Shown piece by piece: positions 1-6,541 of a stretch of 14,763 nucleotides of DNA (positions are counted from its first letter, which is position 1; each line of letters begins with the position of its first letter). Origin of the DNA: Vicinamibacteria bacterium (GTDB taxonomy: Bacteria; Acidobacteriota; Vicinamibacteria; Vicinamibacterales; UBA2999); NCBI GenBank assembly GCA_025938035.1, contig JAICQE010000114.1, positions 1-14,763 on the forward strand, read 5' to 3'. The notes beneath the pieces were generated by a model, which was not told the DNA's origin, did not search any database, and saw only the letters and a program-made list of their open reading frames with translations. The position numbers were made by a program, and so were the translations under genes.

Positions 1-460
<460 letters not shown>

Positions 461-464
461 TGAC

Positions 465-1979
465 ATGATTGTTCTTGACGGCCATTCCCTGACGCTCGAT
501 CAGCTCGTCGCGATCGCCCACGACGCGGAGCGGGTGGCGATCAGCGGCAGCGCACAGGCGCGTGTCCGCGCCGCGCGTCTCGTCGTCGACGAATTCGCGG
601 ACCACGACACGCCGACCTACGGCATCAACACGGGGTTCGGTAATTTCGCCGACGTGAAGATCCCGCACGACTCGCTGTCGCAGCTGCAGGTCAATCTGCT
701 GCGCAGTCACGCCGCGGGCGTCGGCGAACGGCTGCCGGTGCCGGTGGTGCGCGCGGCCATGGCGCTGCGCGCCAACGTGCTGGCCAAGGGGTATTCCGGG
801 ATCCGGCTCGAGACGCTCGACCTGTTCGTCGAGCTGCTCAATCGCGGCATCCATCCGCTCGTCCCCTCGCGTGGATCGGTCGGCGCGAGCGGCGACCTGG
901 CGCCGCTGGCGCACATCGCGCTGGTGCTGATCGGCGAAGGGAGCGTCATCACCGCCGACGGGGTCATCGATGGCCGGACGGCGCTGTCGCGCGCCGGCCT
1001 CGCGCCGGCGGCGCTCGGCCCGAAAGAGGGGCTGGCGCTCATCAACGGCACGCAGCCGTCCGCCGCGCTCCTCGGGCTGGCGGTCGCGGCGGCCCGCCGG
1101 CTGGCGCGCGCCGCGGACGTCATCGCCGCGCTCAGCATCGACGGCCTTCAGGGCTCGTCGAAGCCGTTCGACGCCCGGATCCACGCCGCGCGCGGCTCAG
1201 CCGATCAGGCCGAATCCGCCGCCAATCTGCGCGCACTGCTCGACGGCAGCGGCATCAACGCCGCGCACGCGAACTGCGGCCGCGTCCAGGACGCCTACTC
1301 GATGCGGTGCGCCCCGCAGGTGCACGGCGCCGCGCGCGCCGCCTGCCGGTTTGCGCACGAGGTCTTCGCCGCGGAGGCCAATGCCGCGACCGACAACCCC
1401 ATGGTGTTCGCCGAGACGCGCGAAATCATCTCGGGCGGCAACTTCCACGGCGCGCCCGTGTCGGTCGCCTGCGATCTGCTGTGCCTCGGCATGTCGCAGC
1501 TCGCCACGATCAGCGAGCGCCGCGCCGATCGGCTGGTCAATCCCGCGGTGAGCGGCCTGCCGGCGTTCCTCACGCGGCACGGCGGCCTGCATTCGGGACT
1601 CATGATGGCGCAGGTGACGGCGGCGGCGTTGACGTCGGAGCTGAAAACGCTGGCACACCCCGCCAGCGTGGACACGATTCCGACGTCGGGCAACAAGGAA
1701 GACCACGTCAGCATGAGCATGGCGGCGGCGTTGAAGGCAACGCGCGCGGTCGAGCTCGCCACGCGCGTGCTCGCCGTCGAGCTCCTCTGCGCGTGTCAGG
1801 CGATCGATCTGCTCGCGCCGCTCGCCTCGTCACCGCCGCTCGCGCGCGTGCACGCATTCGTCCGCACGCGCGTCGCCGTACTCGATCATGATCGTCCGCC
1901 GGCGCCCGACATCGACGCGATCACACAGCTGATCGAAAGCGGCGAACTTGAACGCGCCTGCGCGATGAATGTCAACTGA
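465..1979 (+). CDS. hutH: Histidine ammonia-lyase (histidase)
   Basis: It deaminates L-histidine to trans-urocanate, the first step of histidine degradation, as a cytoplasmic tetramer. The 504-residue length matches the family (about 500-510). YGINTGFGNF near residue 53 is the conserved N-terminal block carrying the catalytic tyrosine. GSVGASGDLAPLAH contains the Ala141-Ser142-Gly143 triad that cyclises into the MIO cofactor, within one residue of its place in Pseudomonas HutH. QDAYSMRCAPQVHGA and NPMVFAETREIISGGNFHGAP are the other active-site blocks, and the C-terminus is intact. The start is the ATG after a purine-rich GGGACGGGTGA stretch. hutU follows 94 bp later on the same strand. The MIO family also holds phenylalanine and tyrosine ammonia-lyases, but the adjacent urocanase makes histidase by far the best call. 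Confidence 0.97.
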   Translation: MIVLDGHSLTLDQLVAIAHDAERVAISGSAQARVRAARLVVDEFADHDTPTYGINTGFGNFADVKIPHDSLSQLQVNLLRSHAAGVGERLPVPVVRAAMALRANVLAKGYSGIRLETLDLFVELLNRGIHPLVPSRGSVGASGDLAPLAHIALVLIGEGSVITADGVIDGRTALSRAGLAPAALGPKEGLALINGTQPSAALLGLAVAAARRLARAADVIAALSIDGLQGSSKPFDARIHAARGSADQAESAANLRALLDGSGINAAHANCGRVQDAYSMRCAPQVHGAARAACRFAHEVFAAEANAATDNPMVFAETREIISGGNFHGAPVSVACDLLCLGMSQLATISERRADRLVNPAVSGLPAFLTRHGGLHSGLMMAQVTAAALTSELKTLAHPASVDTIPTSGNKEDHVSMSMAAALKATRAVELATRVLAVELLCACQAIDLLAPLASSPPLARVHAFVRTRVAVLDHDRPPAPDIDAITQLIESGELERACAMNVN

Positions 1980-1999
1980 AACTTTCTTTCTGAAATTGA

Positions 2000-2028
2000 T
2001 TGACAACCATGCGCGCGATTATTACCTT
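2000..2028 (+). promoter_or_regulatory. Possible internal promoter for hutU
   Basis: The 94-bp hutH-hutU spacer is much more AT-rich than its flanks. It contains a perfect TTGACA -35 (2000-2005) and, 17 bp on, TACCTT (2023-2028) as a weak -10. This could give hutU its own transcript in addition to read-through from hutH. The -35 match is seen directly; function is inferred and the -10 is poor. Confidence 0.4.
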
Positions 2029-2073
2029 CTGATCTTTCGAAACAACCGAAGCGACGTACCACTGAGTTCCTGA

Positions 2074-3744
2074 ATGACGGTCGGCACGCGGATCATCCGG
2101 GCACCGCGCGGTCCTGCGATCAGTTGCAAGAGCTGGCAGCAGGAAGCCGCGCTCCGCATGCTCATGAACAATCTCGATCCGGAGGTCGCCGAACGTCCGG
2201 ACGATCTCGTTGTCTACGGCGGATCGGGCAAGGCGGCGCGCAACTGGGACGCCTTCGACGCGATCGTCGCGTCGCTGCGCACGCTCGACAACGACGAGAC
2301 GCTTCTCGTGCAGTCCGGGAAGCCGGTGGGCGTGTTTCGCACGCATGGCGGCGCGCCGCGCGTGCTGATTGCGAATTCCCTCCTCGTTCCCGCGTGGGCG
2401 ACCTGGGAAACGTTCCGCGATCTCGAGGATCGCGGCCTGACCATGTTCGGCCAGATGACGGCCGGCAGCTGGATTTACATCGGCACGCAGGGGATTTTGC
2501 AGGGCACCTACGAAACTTTCGCTGCCGCGGCGAAGCGCGACTTCGGCGGCAGCCTCAGCGGCCGGCTGGTCGTCACCGCCGGCCTCGGCGGCATGGGCGG
2601 CGCCCAGCCCCTTGCCGCCACGATGAACGGCGCCGCCGCCCTCATCATCGAAGTCGATCGCTCCCGTATCGACCGGAGGCTCGCCACCAGGTACCTCGAC
2701 GAAGCGACGGACAGTCTGGACGCGGCGCTGGCGCGCGTCGACGAGTGGCGCCGCGCACGTGTGGCGCGATCCATCGCGCTGGAAGGCAACGCGTCCGACG
2801 TGCTGCCCGAACTTGTACGCCGCGATGTCATTCCTGATGTGCTGACGGACCAGACGTCCGCGCACGACGCGCTCAACGGGTACGTGCCCGGCGGCATGTC
2901 ACTTGCTGACGCGATTCGCCTTCGCGCACGCGATCCACAGACGTACATCGATCGCTCGATGTCGTCGATGGCGCGTCACGTGGACGCGATGCTGACACTG
3001 AAGTCGCGCGGTGCAGTGACATTCGACTACGGCAACAATATCCGCGCGCAGGCGCAGCGCGCGGGATGCACGGATGCGTTTGACATTCCCGGCTTCGTGC
3101 CGGAATATGTGCGGCCTCTGTTCTGCGAAGGCAAAGGGCCGTTCCGGTGGGCCGCGCTCTCCGGAGACGCCGCCGACATCGACGTCACGGACGATGCGGC
3201 GCTCGAGATGTTTGCGGATGATTCGGCACTGTGTCGATGGATCCGCATGGCGCGCGAGCGCGTCGCCTTTCAGGGCCTGCCGGCGCGGATCTGCTGGCTG
3301 GGCTACGGCGACCGCGCGCGCTTCGGAAAACGGATCAACGAGTTGGTGCGCGCGGGGACGATCTCCGCACCGGTGGTGATCGGACGCGACCATCTCGACA
3401 CGGGATCGGTGGCCTCGCCCAACCGCGAGACGGAGGGGATGCGCGACGGCAGCGATGCGATCGCCGACTGGCCGATCCTGAATGCGCTGCTGAACGCGTC
3501 CGCCGGTGCCACCTGGGTCTCGGTGCACCACGGCGGCGGCGTGGGGATCGGCTACTCGCTGCACGCGGGGATGGTGATCGTCGCCGACGGCAGCCCTGAG
3601 GCCGACGAACGGCTGGAGCGTGTGCTGACGTGCGACCCGGGCATCGGCGTCGCCCGGCATGCGGACGCCGGGTATCCGGCGGCGATCGCGACGGCAGAAT
3701 CGCGCGGCGTGCGGATTCCGATGCGGAATCCACGTCCGCATTAA
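2074..3744 (+). CDS. hutU: Urocanate hydratase (urocanase)
   Basis: It hydrates urocanate to 4-imidazolone-5-propionate using tightly bound NAD+ as an electrophile, the second step of histidine degradation, in the cytoplasm. The 556-residue length equals the family norm (557 in Pseudomonas putida). The N-terminus [21 protein letters not shown] and [11 protein letters not shown] are typical. The NAD+ region is [12 protein letters not shown] near residues 171-182. The urocanase signature [12 protein letters not shown] holds the active-site cysteine at residue 407. The C-terminus [22 protein letters not shown] is complete. The start at 2074 places RAPRG at its usual distance from the N-terminus. 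The ribosome site is weak (a GAG about 10 nt upstream). Its position behind hutH supports a hut unit, but hutI, hutG or hutF are not within the window. Confidence 0.97.
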   Translation: MTVGTRIIRAPRGPAISCKSWQQEAALRMLMNNLDPEVAERPDDLVVYGGSGKAARNWDAFDAIVASLRTLDNDETLLVQSGKPVGVFRTHGGAPRVLIANSLLVPAWATWETFRDLEDRGLTMFGQMTAGSWIYIGTQGILQGTYETFAAAAKRDFGGSLSGRLVVTAGLGGMGGAQPLAATMNGAAALIIEVDRSRIDRRLATRYLDEATDSLDAALARVDEWRRARVARSIALEGNASDVLPELVRRDVIPDVLTDQTSAHDALNGYVPGGMSLADAIRLRARDPQTYIDRSMSSMARHVDAMLTLKSRGAVTFDYGNNIRAQAQRAGCTDAFDIPGFVPEYVRPLFCEGKGPFRWAALSGDAADIDVTDDAALEMFADDSALCRWIRMARERVAFQGLPARICWLGYGDRARFGKRINELVRAGTISAPVVIGRDHLDTGSVASPNRETEGMRDGSDAIADWPILNALLNASAGATWVSVHHGGGVGIGYSLHAGMVIVADGSPEADERLERVLTCDPGIGVARHADAGYPAAIATAESRGVRIPMRNPRPH

Positions 3745-3757
3745 CGCGGATTTCACG

Positions 3758-3813
3758 TCCGTGGCGAACCCTTCGGGTTCGCGAGGCGAGCCTGGAAGGG
3801 CTCGCCCCACGGA
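3758..3813. repeat. Three-way-junction palindromic element
   Basis: The outer stem is TCCGTG (3758-3763) with CACGGA (3808-3813). Directly inside are two hairpins: GCGAACCC (3764-3771), loop TTC, GGGTTCGC (3775-3782), and GGCGAGCC (3785-3792), six-base loop, GGCTCGCC (3799-3806). Only GA (3783-3784) and a single C (3807) are unpaired at the junction. All three stems are perfect Watson-Crick pairs, which is unlikely by chance. It sits 14 bp after the hutU stop. It could be a REP-like mobile palindrome, a terminator without a U-tract, or a structured leader for the ATPase gene. Confidence 0.75.
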
Positions 3814-3836
3814 ATCCGTAGGCTTGAAAAGAGTGG

Positions 3837-3858
3837 GGCGCGCCTTGTCAGGCGCGCC
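3837..3858. repeat. GC-rich hairpin repeat before the ATPase gene
   Basis: GGCGCGCC (3837-3844) and GGCGCGCC (3851-3858) form a perfect 8-bp stem around the loop TTGTCA, ending 19 bp before the ATPase start. The surrounding pattern, GTGGGGC then a stem ending CC, TT..CAGG, stem, GCC-GG, parallels the hairpin at 5587-5608 with different stem bases. This suggests the two belong to one dispersed palindrome family. Confidence 0.7.
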
Positions 3859-3877
3859 GGGAAGAAAGGTTGGGGAC

Positions 3878-5035
3878 ATGACGGCTCCACAGGCGGGGTT
3901 CGAGCGGCGGATTTACGGAGCGCTCGACGCAAGTCCCTCACGCATCCCGGTAATTCTCGGCGGCTGCGGAACGGGCCGCACCTGGCTGCTCCAGCGCGTG
4001 GGCGAGCGCGCCGGACGTCAGGCCGCGCAGTACATCGATGTCGAACGCAGCGCGACCACGCCCGAGCGCTTCCTGCAGGCGGTGCTCTCGTCATCGCCGT
4101 TTCCCTGGCACGGCGCCGACCGGACGCCGGTCAATGCCCGCGACGCCTTCGATGCCCTGCTCGCGTTCTTCGACACCGTCCGGGCGCCTGGCGGCGAGCC
4201 GTGCACGTTCCTGCTCGACGAAGTGCTCGAGCTGCGGACGTTCGAAAGCTTCCCCGGGCTGCGCCACGTCCTCCGCGACCTGCTCGACGCCCTGACGGGA
4301 AGCGCGAATCGATTCGTGCTCACCACGAGGTATGTCGCCCGCGCGCACCGGCTGCTCCGCGACGCCACGGCGCGTTTCGAGGTCATGCACGTGCCGCCGC
4401 TGGCGCCGGGCGATGTGACCGACCTGCTTGCGCCGGCATTCAACGGCTACGAACAGATGGCCACCGACGACCGCGACTATCTGTCGCGCGCGGTGCAGGC
4501 GCTGACGGACGGCCGCGCCGCCTACGTGCGTGCCGTCGGCGACGCGATGGCGCAGATGGGCGGCACGGCCGATCCGGTGGGCGCGCTGACGGGACTGATG
4601 TCCGCCGACGGCGCGCTCAACCACTGGTGCTGCTTCTGCTACGAGCTGCGGCTGCACCGCGCGCGCGGATACGGCGCGCTCAAGGCCATCCTCGACATCC
4701 TCGCGCAGGAAGAGCCGATGACGCTCACCGAGATCTCGCAGCGTCTGCATCGCACGCCGGGATCGACGAAGGACTATCTCTCCTGGCTGGAAGACGTGGA
4801 CCTGGTGACCTCGCGTCAGAAGCGCTACAGCTTCACCGATCCGCTGCTGCGGCTGTGGGTGCGGCTGCACTGCCGTCCGGTGGGGGCGTCGGCCGACGAG
4901 ATCGCGCGCGAAGTGCAGCGCTACGCCGTGGCGCGTCTGCCTCAAGCCGAGCCCGTTCCCGCACTCGCCTTCGCCGGCGTCAGCGACGCGACGCCAGACG
5001 AGCGCAAGAGCTGGGGCATCATTGAAATTGACTGA
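3878..5035 (+). CDS. AAA+ ATPase with C-terminal winged helix, variant Walker A
   Basis: This 385-residue cytoplasmic P-loop protein resembles the archaeal-type ATPase/DUF234 group. The P-loop is GGCGTGRT (28-35), where the usual Walker A lysine is Arg34. Walker B is FLLDE (111-115). RFVLTTR (145-151) fits a sensor 1 strand. ALKAILDILAQEEPMTLTEISQRL through SRQKRYSFTDPLLRLWVRLH (267-331) is a winged helix followed by the DPLLRLW segment common in this group. The ATG at 3878 follows AAAGGTTGGGG; the frame is open further upstream, but that part would run through the palindromes and the 3' end of hutU, so it is rejected as coding. The partner is unknown; relatives are often orphan NTPases or toxin-antitoxin-like. 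Lys-to-Arg may weaken hydrolysis. No operon partner is nearby: it is flanked by hutU and by a convergent globin gene. Confidence 0.85.
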   Translation: MTAPQAGFERRIYGALDASPSRIPVILGGCGTGRTWLLQRVGERAGRQAAQYIDVERSATTPERFLQAVLSSSPFPWHGADRTPVNARDAFDALLAFFDTVRAPGGEPCTFLLDEVLELRTFESFPGLRHVLRDLLDALTGSANRFVLTTRYVARAHRLLRDATARFEVMHVPPLAPGDVTDLLAPAFNGYEQMATDDRDYLSRAVQALTDGRAAYVRAVGDAMAQMGGTADPVGALTGLMSADGALNHWCCFCYELRLHRARGYGALKAILDILAQEEPMTLTEISQRLHRTPGSTKDYLSWLEDVDLVTSRQKRYSFTDPLLRLWVRLHCRPVGASADEIAREVQRYAVARLPQAEPVPALAFAGVSDATPDERKSWGIIEID

Positions 5036-5049
5036 GGAGGTGAGAAGTC

Positions 5050-5175
5050 AATAAGTCAAAAGTAAAAAGGCAAAAGGCAAAAGTAAAAAGGCAAAAGGCA
5101 GTTCTCGAGTGACTTGCCCACTTACTTTTGACCTTTGTCTTTTGACTTTTGACTTTTGACTTTTGCCTTTTTACT
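5050..5175. repeat. Heptamer inverted repeat between convergent genes
   Basis: The left arm (about 5050-5100) is a run of degenerate heptamers such as CAAAAGG, CAAAAGT and AAAAAGG. The right arm (about 5123-5175) is the reverse complement type, with TTTTGAC repeated four times and then GCCTTTTTACTT. The arms can form a long imperfect AT-rich stem around GTTCTCGAGTGACTTGCCCA. It separates the ATPase gene (plus) from the globin gene (minus) and overlaps the globin stop codon. Its T/A tracts could act as a bidirectional terminator. In composition it is sharply unlike the GC-rich flanks. Confidence 0.8.
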
Positions 5176-5542
5176 TGTTGATCATAAAAGTCGCAACTCC
5201 GTGAAAGAACTCACGGAGTAGCGTCGTCACCTCGTCCGGAAACCGCGCCTCCTCGAGGGCGCGATCCATCAGCATCACCCACCGGTTCCGCGCCGCCTCG
5301 TCGATGGCAAACGGCATGTGGCGCATCCGCAGCCGCGGGTGCCCGCGCCGCTCGATGTAGCGCTGCGGGCCGCCGAAGCGGCCGATCAGAAAATCGCGAA
5401 GCCGCTCTTCCGCCCCGGCGAGATCGTCCTGCGGATACATCGGGCCGAGAATCGGATCGCCGGGGACCTGGGCGTAGAAGGCGTGGATCAGCCTGGTGAA
5501 GCCTTCTTCGCCGATGGTTTCGTAGATCTGTTCCTCGTTCAT
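5171..5542 (-). CDS. Group II truncated haemoglobin (trHbO type)
   Basis: This is a small cytoplasmic haem protein of the 2-over-2 globin fold, linked in other bacteria to oxygen, NO or peroxide chemistry. The 123-residue length is typical. Key residues fall at the same numbers as in Mycobacterium tuberculosis trHbO: Tyr23 (B10, in FYAQV), Tyr36 (CD1, in PMYPQ), proximal His75 (F8, in GHPRLRMRHMPF) and Trp88 (G8, in NRWVML). The group II pattern of Trp G8 with Tyr CD1 is clear. It lies 54 bp downstream of the RNase III gene on the same strand, separated by two palindromes, and its stop overlaps the heptamer repeat. It may be read through from the phosphatase-rnc unit or have its own promoter; I see no strong one. 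The physiological role cannot be read from sequence. Confidence 0.95.
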   Translation of the reverse strand: MNEEQIYETIGEEGFTRLIHAFYAQVPGDPILGPMYPQDDLAGAEERLRDFLIGRFGGPQRYIERRGHPRLRMRHMPFAIDEAARNRWVMLMDRALEEARFPDEVTTLLREFFHGVATFMINK

Positions 5543-5549
5543 GCGTGAA

Positions 5550-5572
5550 AGGCCGACGCTAAACGTCGGCCT
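5550..5572. repeat. Palindromic repeat, first of a pair
   Basis: AGGCCGACG (5550-5558), loop CTAAA, CGTCGGCCT (5564-5572): a perfect 9-bp stem. It lies 8 bp before the globin start on the minus strand, so in RNA it would form in the globin leader and could affect translation. It shares the GGCCGAC core with the next palindrome. Confidence 0.75.
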
Positions 5573-5586
5573 CTACATACTGGTAG

Positions 5587-5608
5587 GGGCCGACCTTCAG
5601 GTCGGCCC
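5587..5608. repeat. Palindromic repeat overlapping the rnc stop
   Basis: GGGCCGACC (5587-5595), loop TTCA, GGTCGGCCC (5600-5608): a perfect 9-bp stem preceded by GTAG. On the minus strand the right arm and loop encode the last residues Gly-Pro-Thr and the TGA stop of the RNase III gene, so the repeat contributes the protein's C-terminus. No U-tract follows, so it is not a standard intrinsic terminator, though it may stabilise the 3' end. Confidence 0.75.
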
Positions 5609-6541
5609 GGCCTCGAGCTTCGCCAGCGCGAGGCGGGCCGCCTCCTGCTCGGCTTCTTTCTTCGCGCGGCCGGTGGCGGCGCCGCACACTTCCCCGTTCA
5701 CAATCACCTCGATGGTGAACGTCTTGCGGTGATCGGGCCCTTCTGATCCCGACAACCGATACTCCGGCAGCGGGTGACCGAGCGCCTGGACGCGTTCCTG
5801 GAGGGCCGACTTGTAATCCGGCGCGAACGTCTGCTCGCTGCCGGCATCGATCGCCTCCTTCAGCTCGCGGCGCAGAAACCCCGCCGCAGCATCGAGCCCG
5901 CCGTCGAGATAGATCGCCGCGATGAGCGCCTCATACGCGTCGGCCAGAAGCGCCTGCTTGAAGCGGCCGCCGGTCTTTTCTTCTCCCCGCCCGAGGATCA
6001 GATGCAGGCCGAGCTGAATCGCTTCGGCCTGGCGCGCCAGCGACTGCGTCGAGACGACGGCCGCCTTGATTTTCGATTTCTGTCCTTCCGTATACGTCGG
6101 GTACTGCCGGAACAGCGTTTCCGCGACGACCAGGCCGAGCACCGCATCGCCCAGGAACTCGAGCGACTCGTTGTCGGCCACGCCGCCGGAGGCGTCCTCG
6201 GCCGCCCTGGATTTGTGCGTCAGCGCGTGCTCGAGCAGGCCGCGATCCCTGAAGCGGTAGTCGATGCGCCCCTGCAGCTCGTCGAACTCGTCCCGCAGGC
6301 GCACGACGCGGGATCCGACGTCCTCGCGATGCGAGGCAATCACGCGGCGCGCGTCGTCGGCCTCGCCGTCCGGAACCGCCACGCGGATCTGGCCGCCGAG
6401 AGGGTTGACCGCCATCGGCAGGATGGCGTTTGCGCTTCCGCTGATGCGAAAGCTTTGGATACCGTGGCTGTCCAGCAGGGCGATGACGACGCTCGCTTCG
6501 ATGTCGGAAGAGGTCGTGAAGACGATCACCGGTCCGGTCAT
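5597..6541 (-). CDS. rnc: Ribonuclease III with an N-terminal DUF2007-like domain
   Basis: RNase III cuts double-stranded RNA in rRNA maturation and mRNA turnover. This protein has 314 residues against about 225 in E. coli. Residues about 84-230 are the nuclease: signature NESLEFLGD (124-132) with Glu128 and Asp132, and DAYEALIAAIYLDGG with Asp201 and Glu204 as the other metal ligands. Residues 241-312 are a dsRNA-binding domain ending GRAKKEAEQEAARLALAKLE. Residues 1-73 match a DUF2007-type domain (VIVFTTSSDIEASVVIALLDSHGIQSF, then QIRVAVPDGEADDARRVI) and are in the same frame with no stop between. The ATG at 6541 overlaps the upstream phosphatase stop as ATGA, suggesting translational coupling. 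A start near residue 79-80 (GTG codons) would give a normal RNase III, but it would leave the DUF2007 part without a stop. Confidence 0.93.
   Translation of the reverse strand: MTGPVIVFTTSSDIEASVVIALLDSHGIQSFRISGSANAILPMAVNPLGGQIRVAVPDGEADDARRVIASHREDVGSRVVRLRDEFDELQGRIDYRFRDRGLLEHALTHKSRAAEDASGGVADNESLEFLGDAVLGLVVAETLFRQYPTYTEGQKSKIKAAVVSTQSLARQAEAIQLGLHLILGRGEEKTGGRFKQALLADAYEALIAAIYLDGGLDAAAGFLRRELKEAIDAGSEQTFAPDYKSALQERVQALGHPLPEYRLSGSEGPDHRKTFTIEVIVNGEVCGAATGRAKKEAEQEAARLALAKLEAGPT

Noticed and set aside
3758..3813. Hammerhead ribozyme or tRNA-like element
   Set aside because: Three stems are present but the junction lacks the conserved catalytic core, and there is no anticodon or T-loop sequence.
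3659..3877. Upstream extension of the ATPase frame
   Set aside because: It would overlap the hutU end and translate through the palindromes; no homology-like sequence before MTAPQ.
5036..5055. Strong GGAGG just after the ATPase stop as a ribosome site
   Set aside because: The only start following it opens a frame of four codons; no gene lies downstream on the plus strand.
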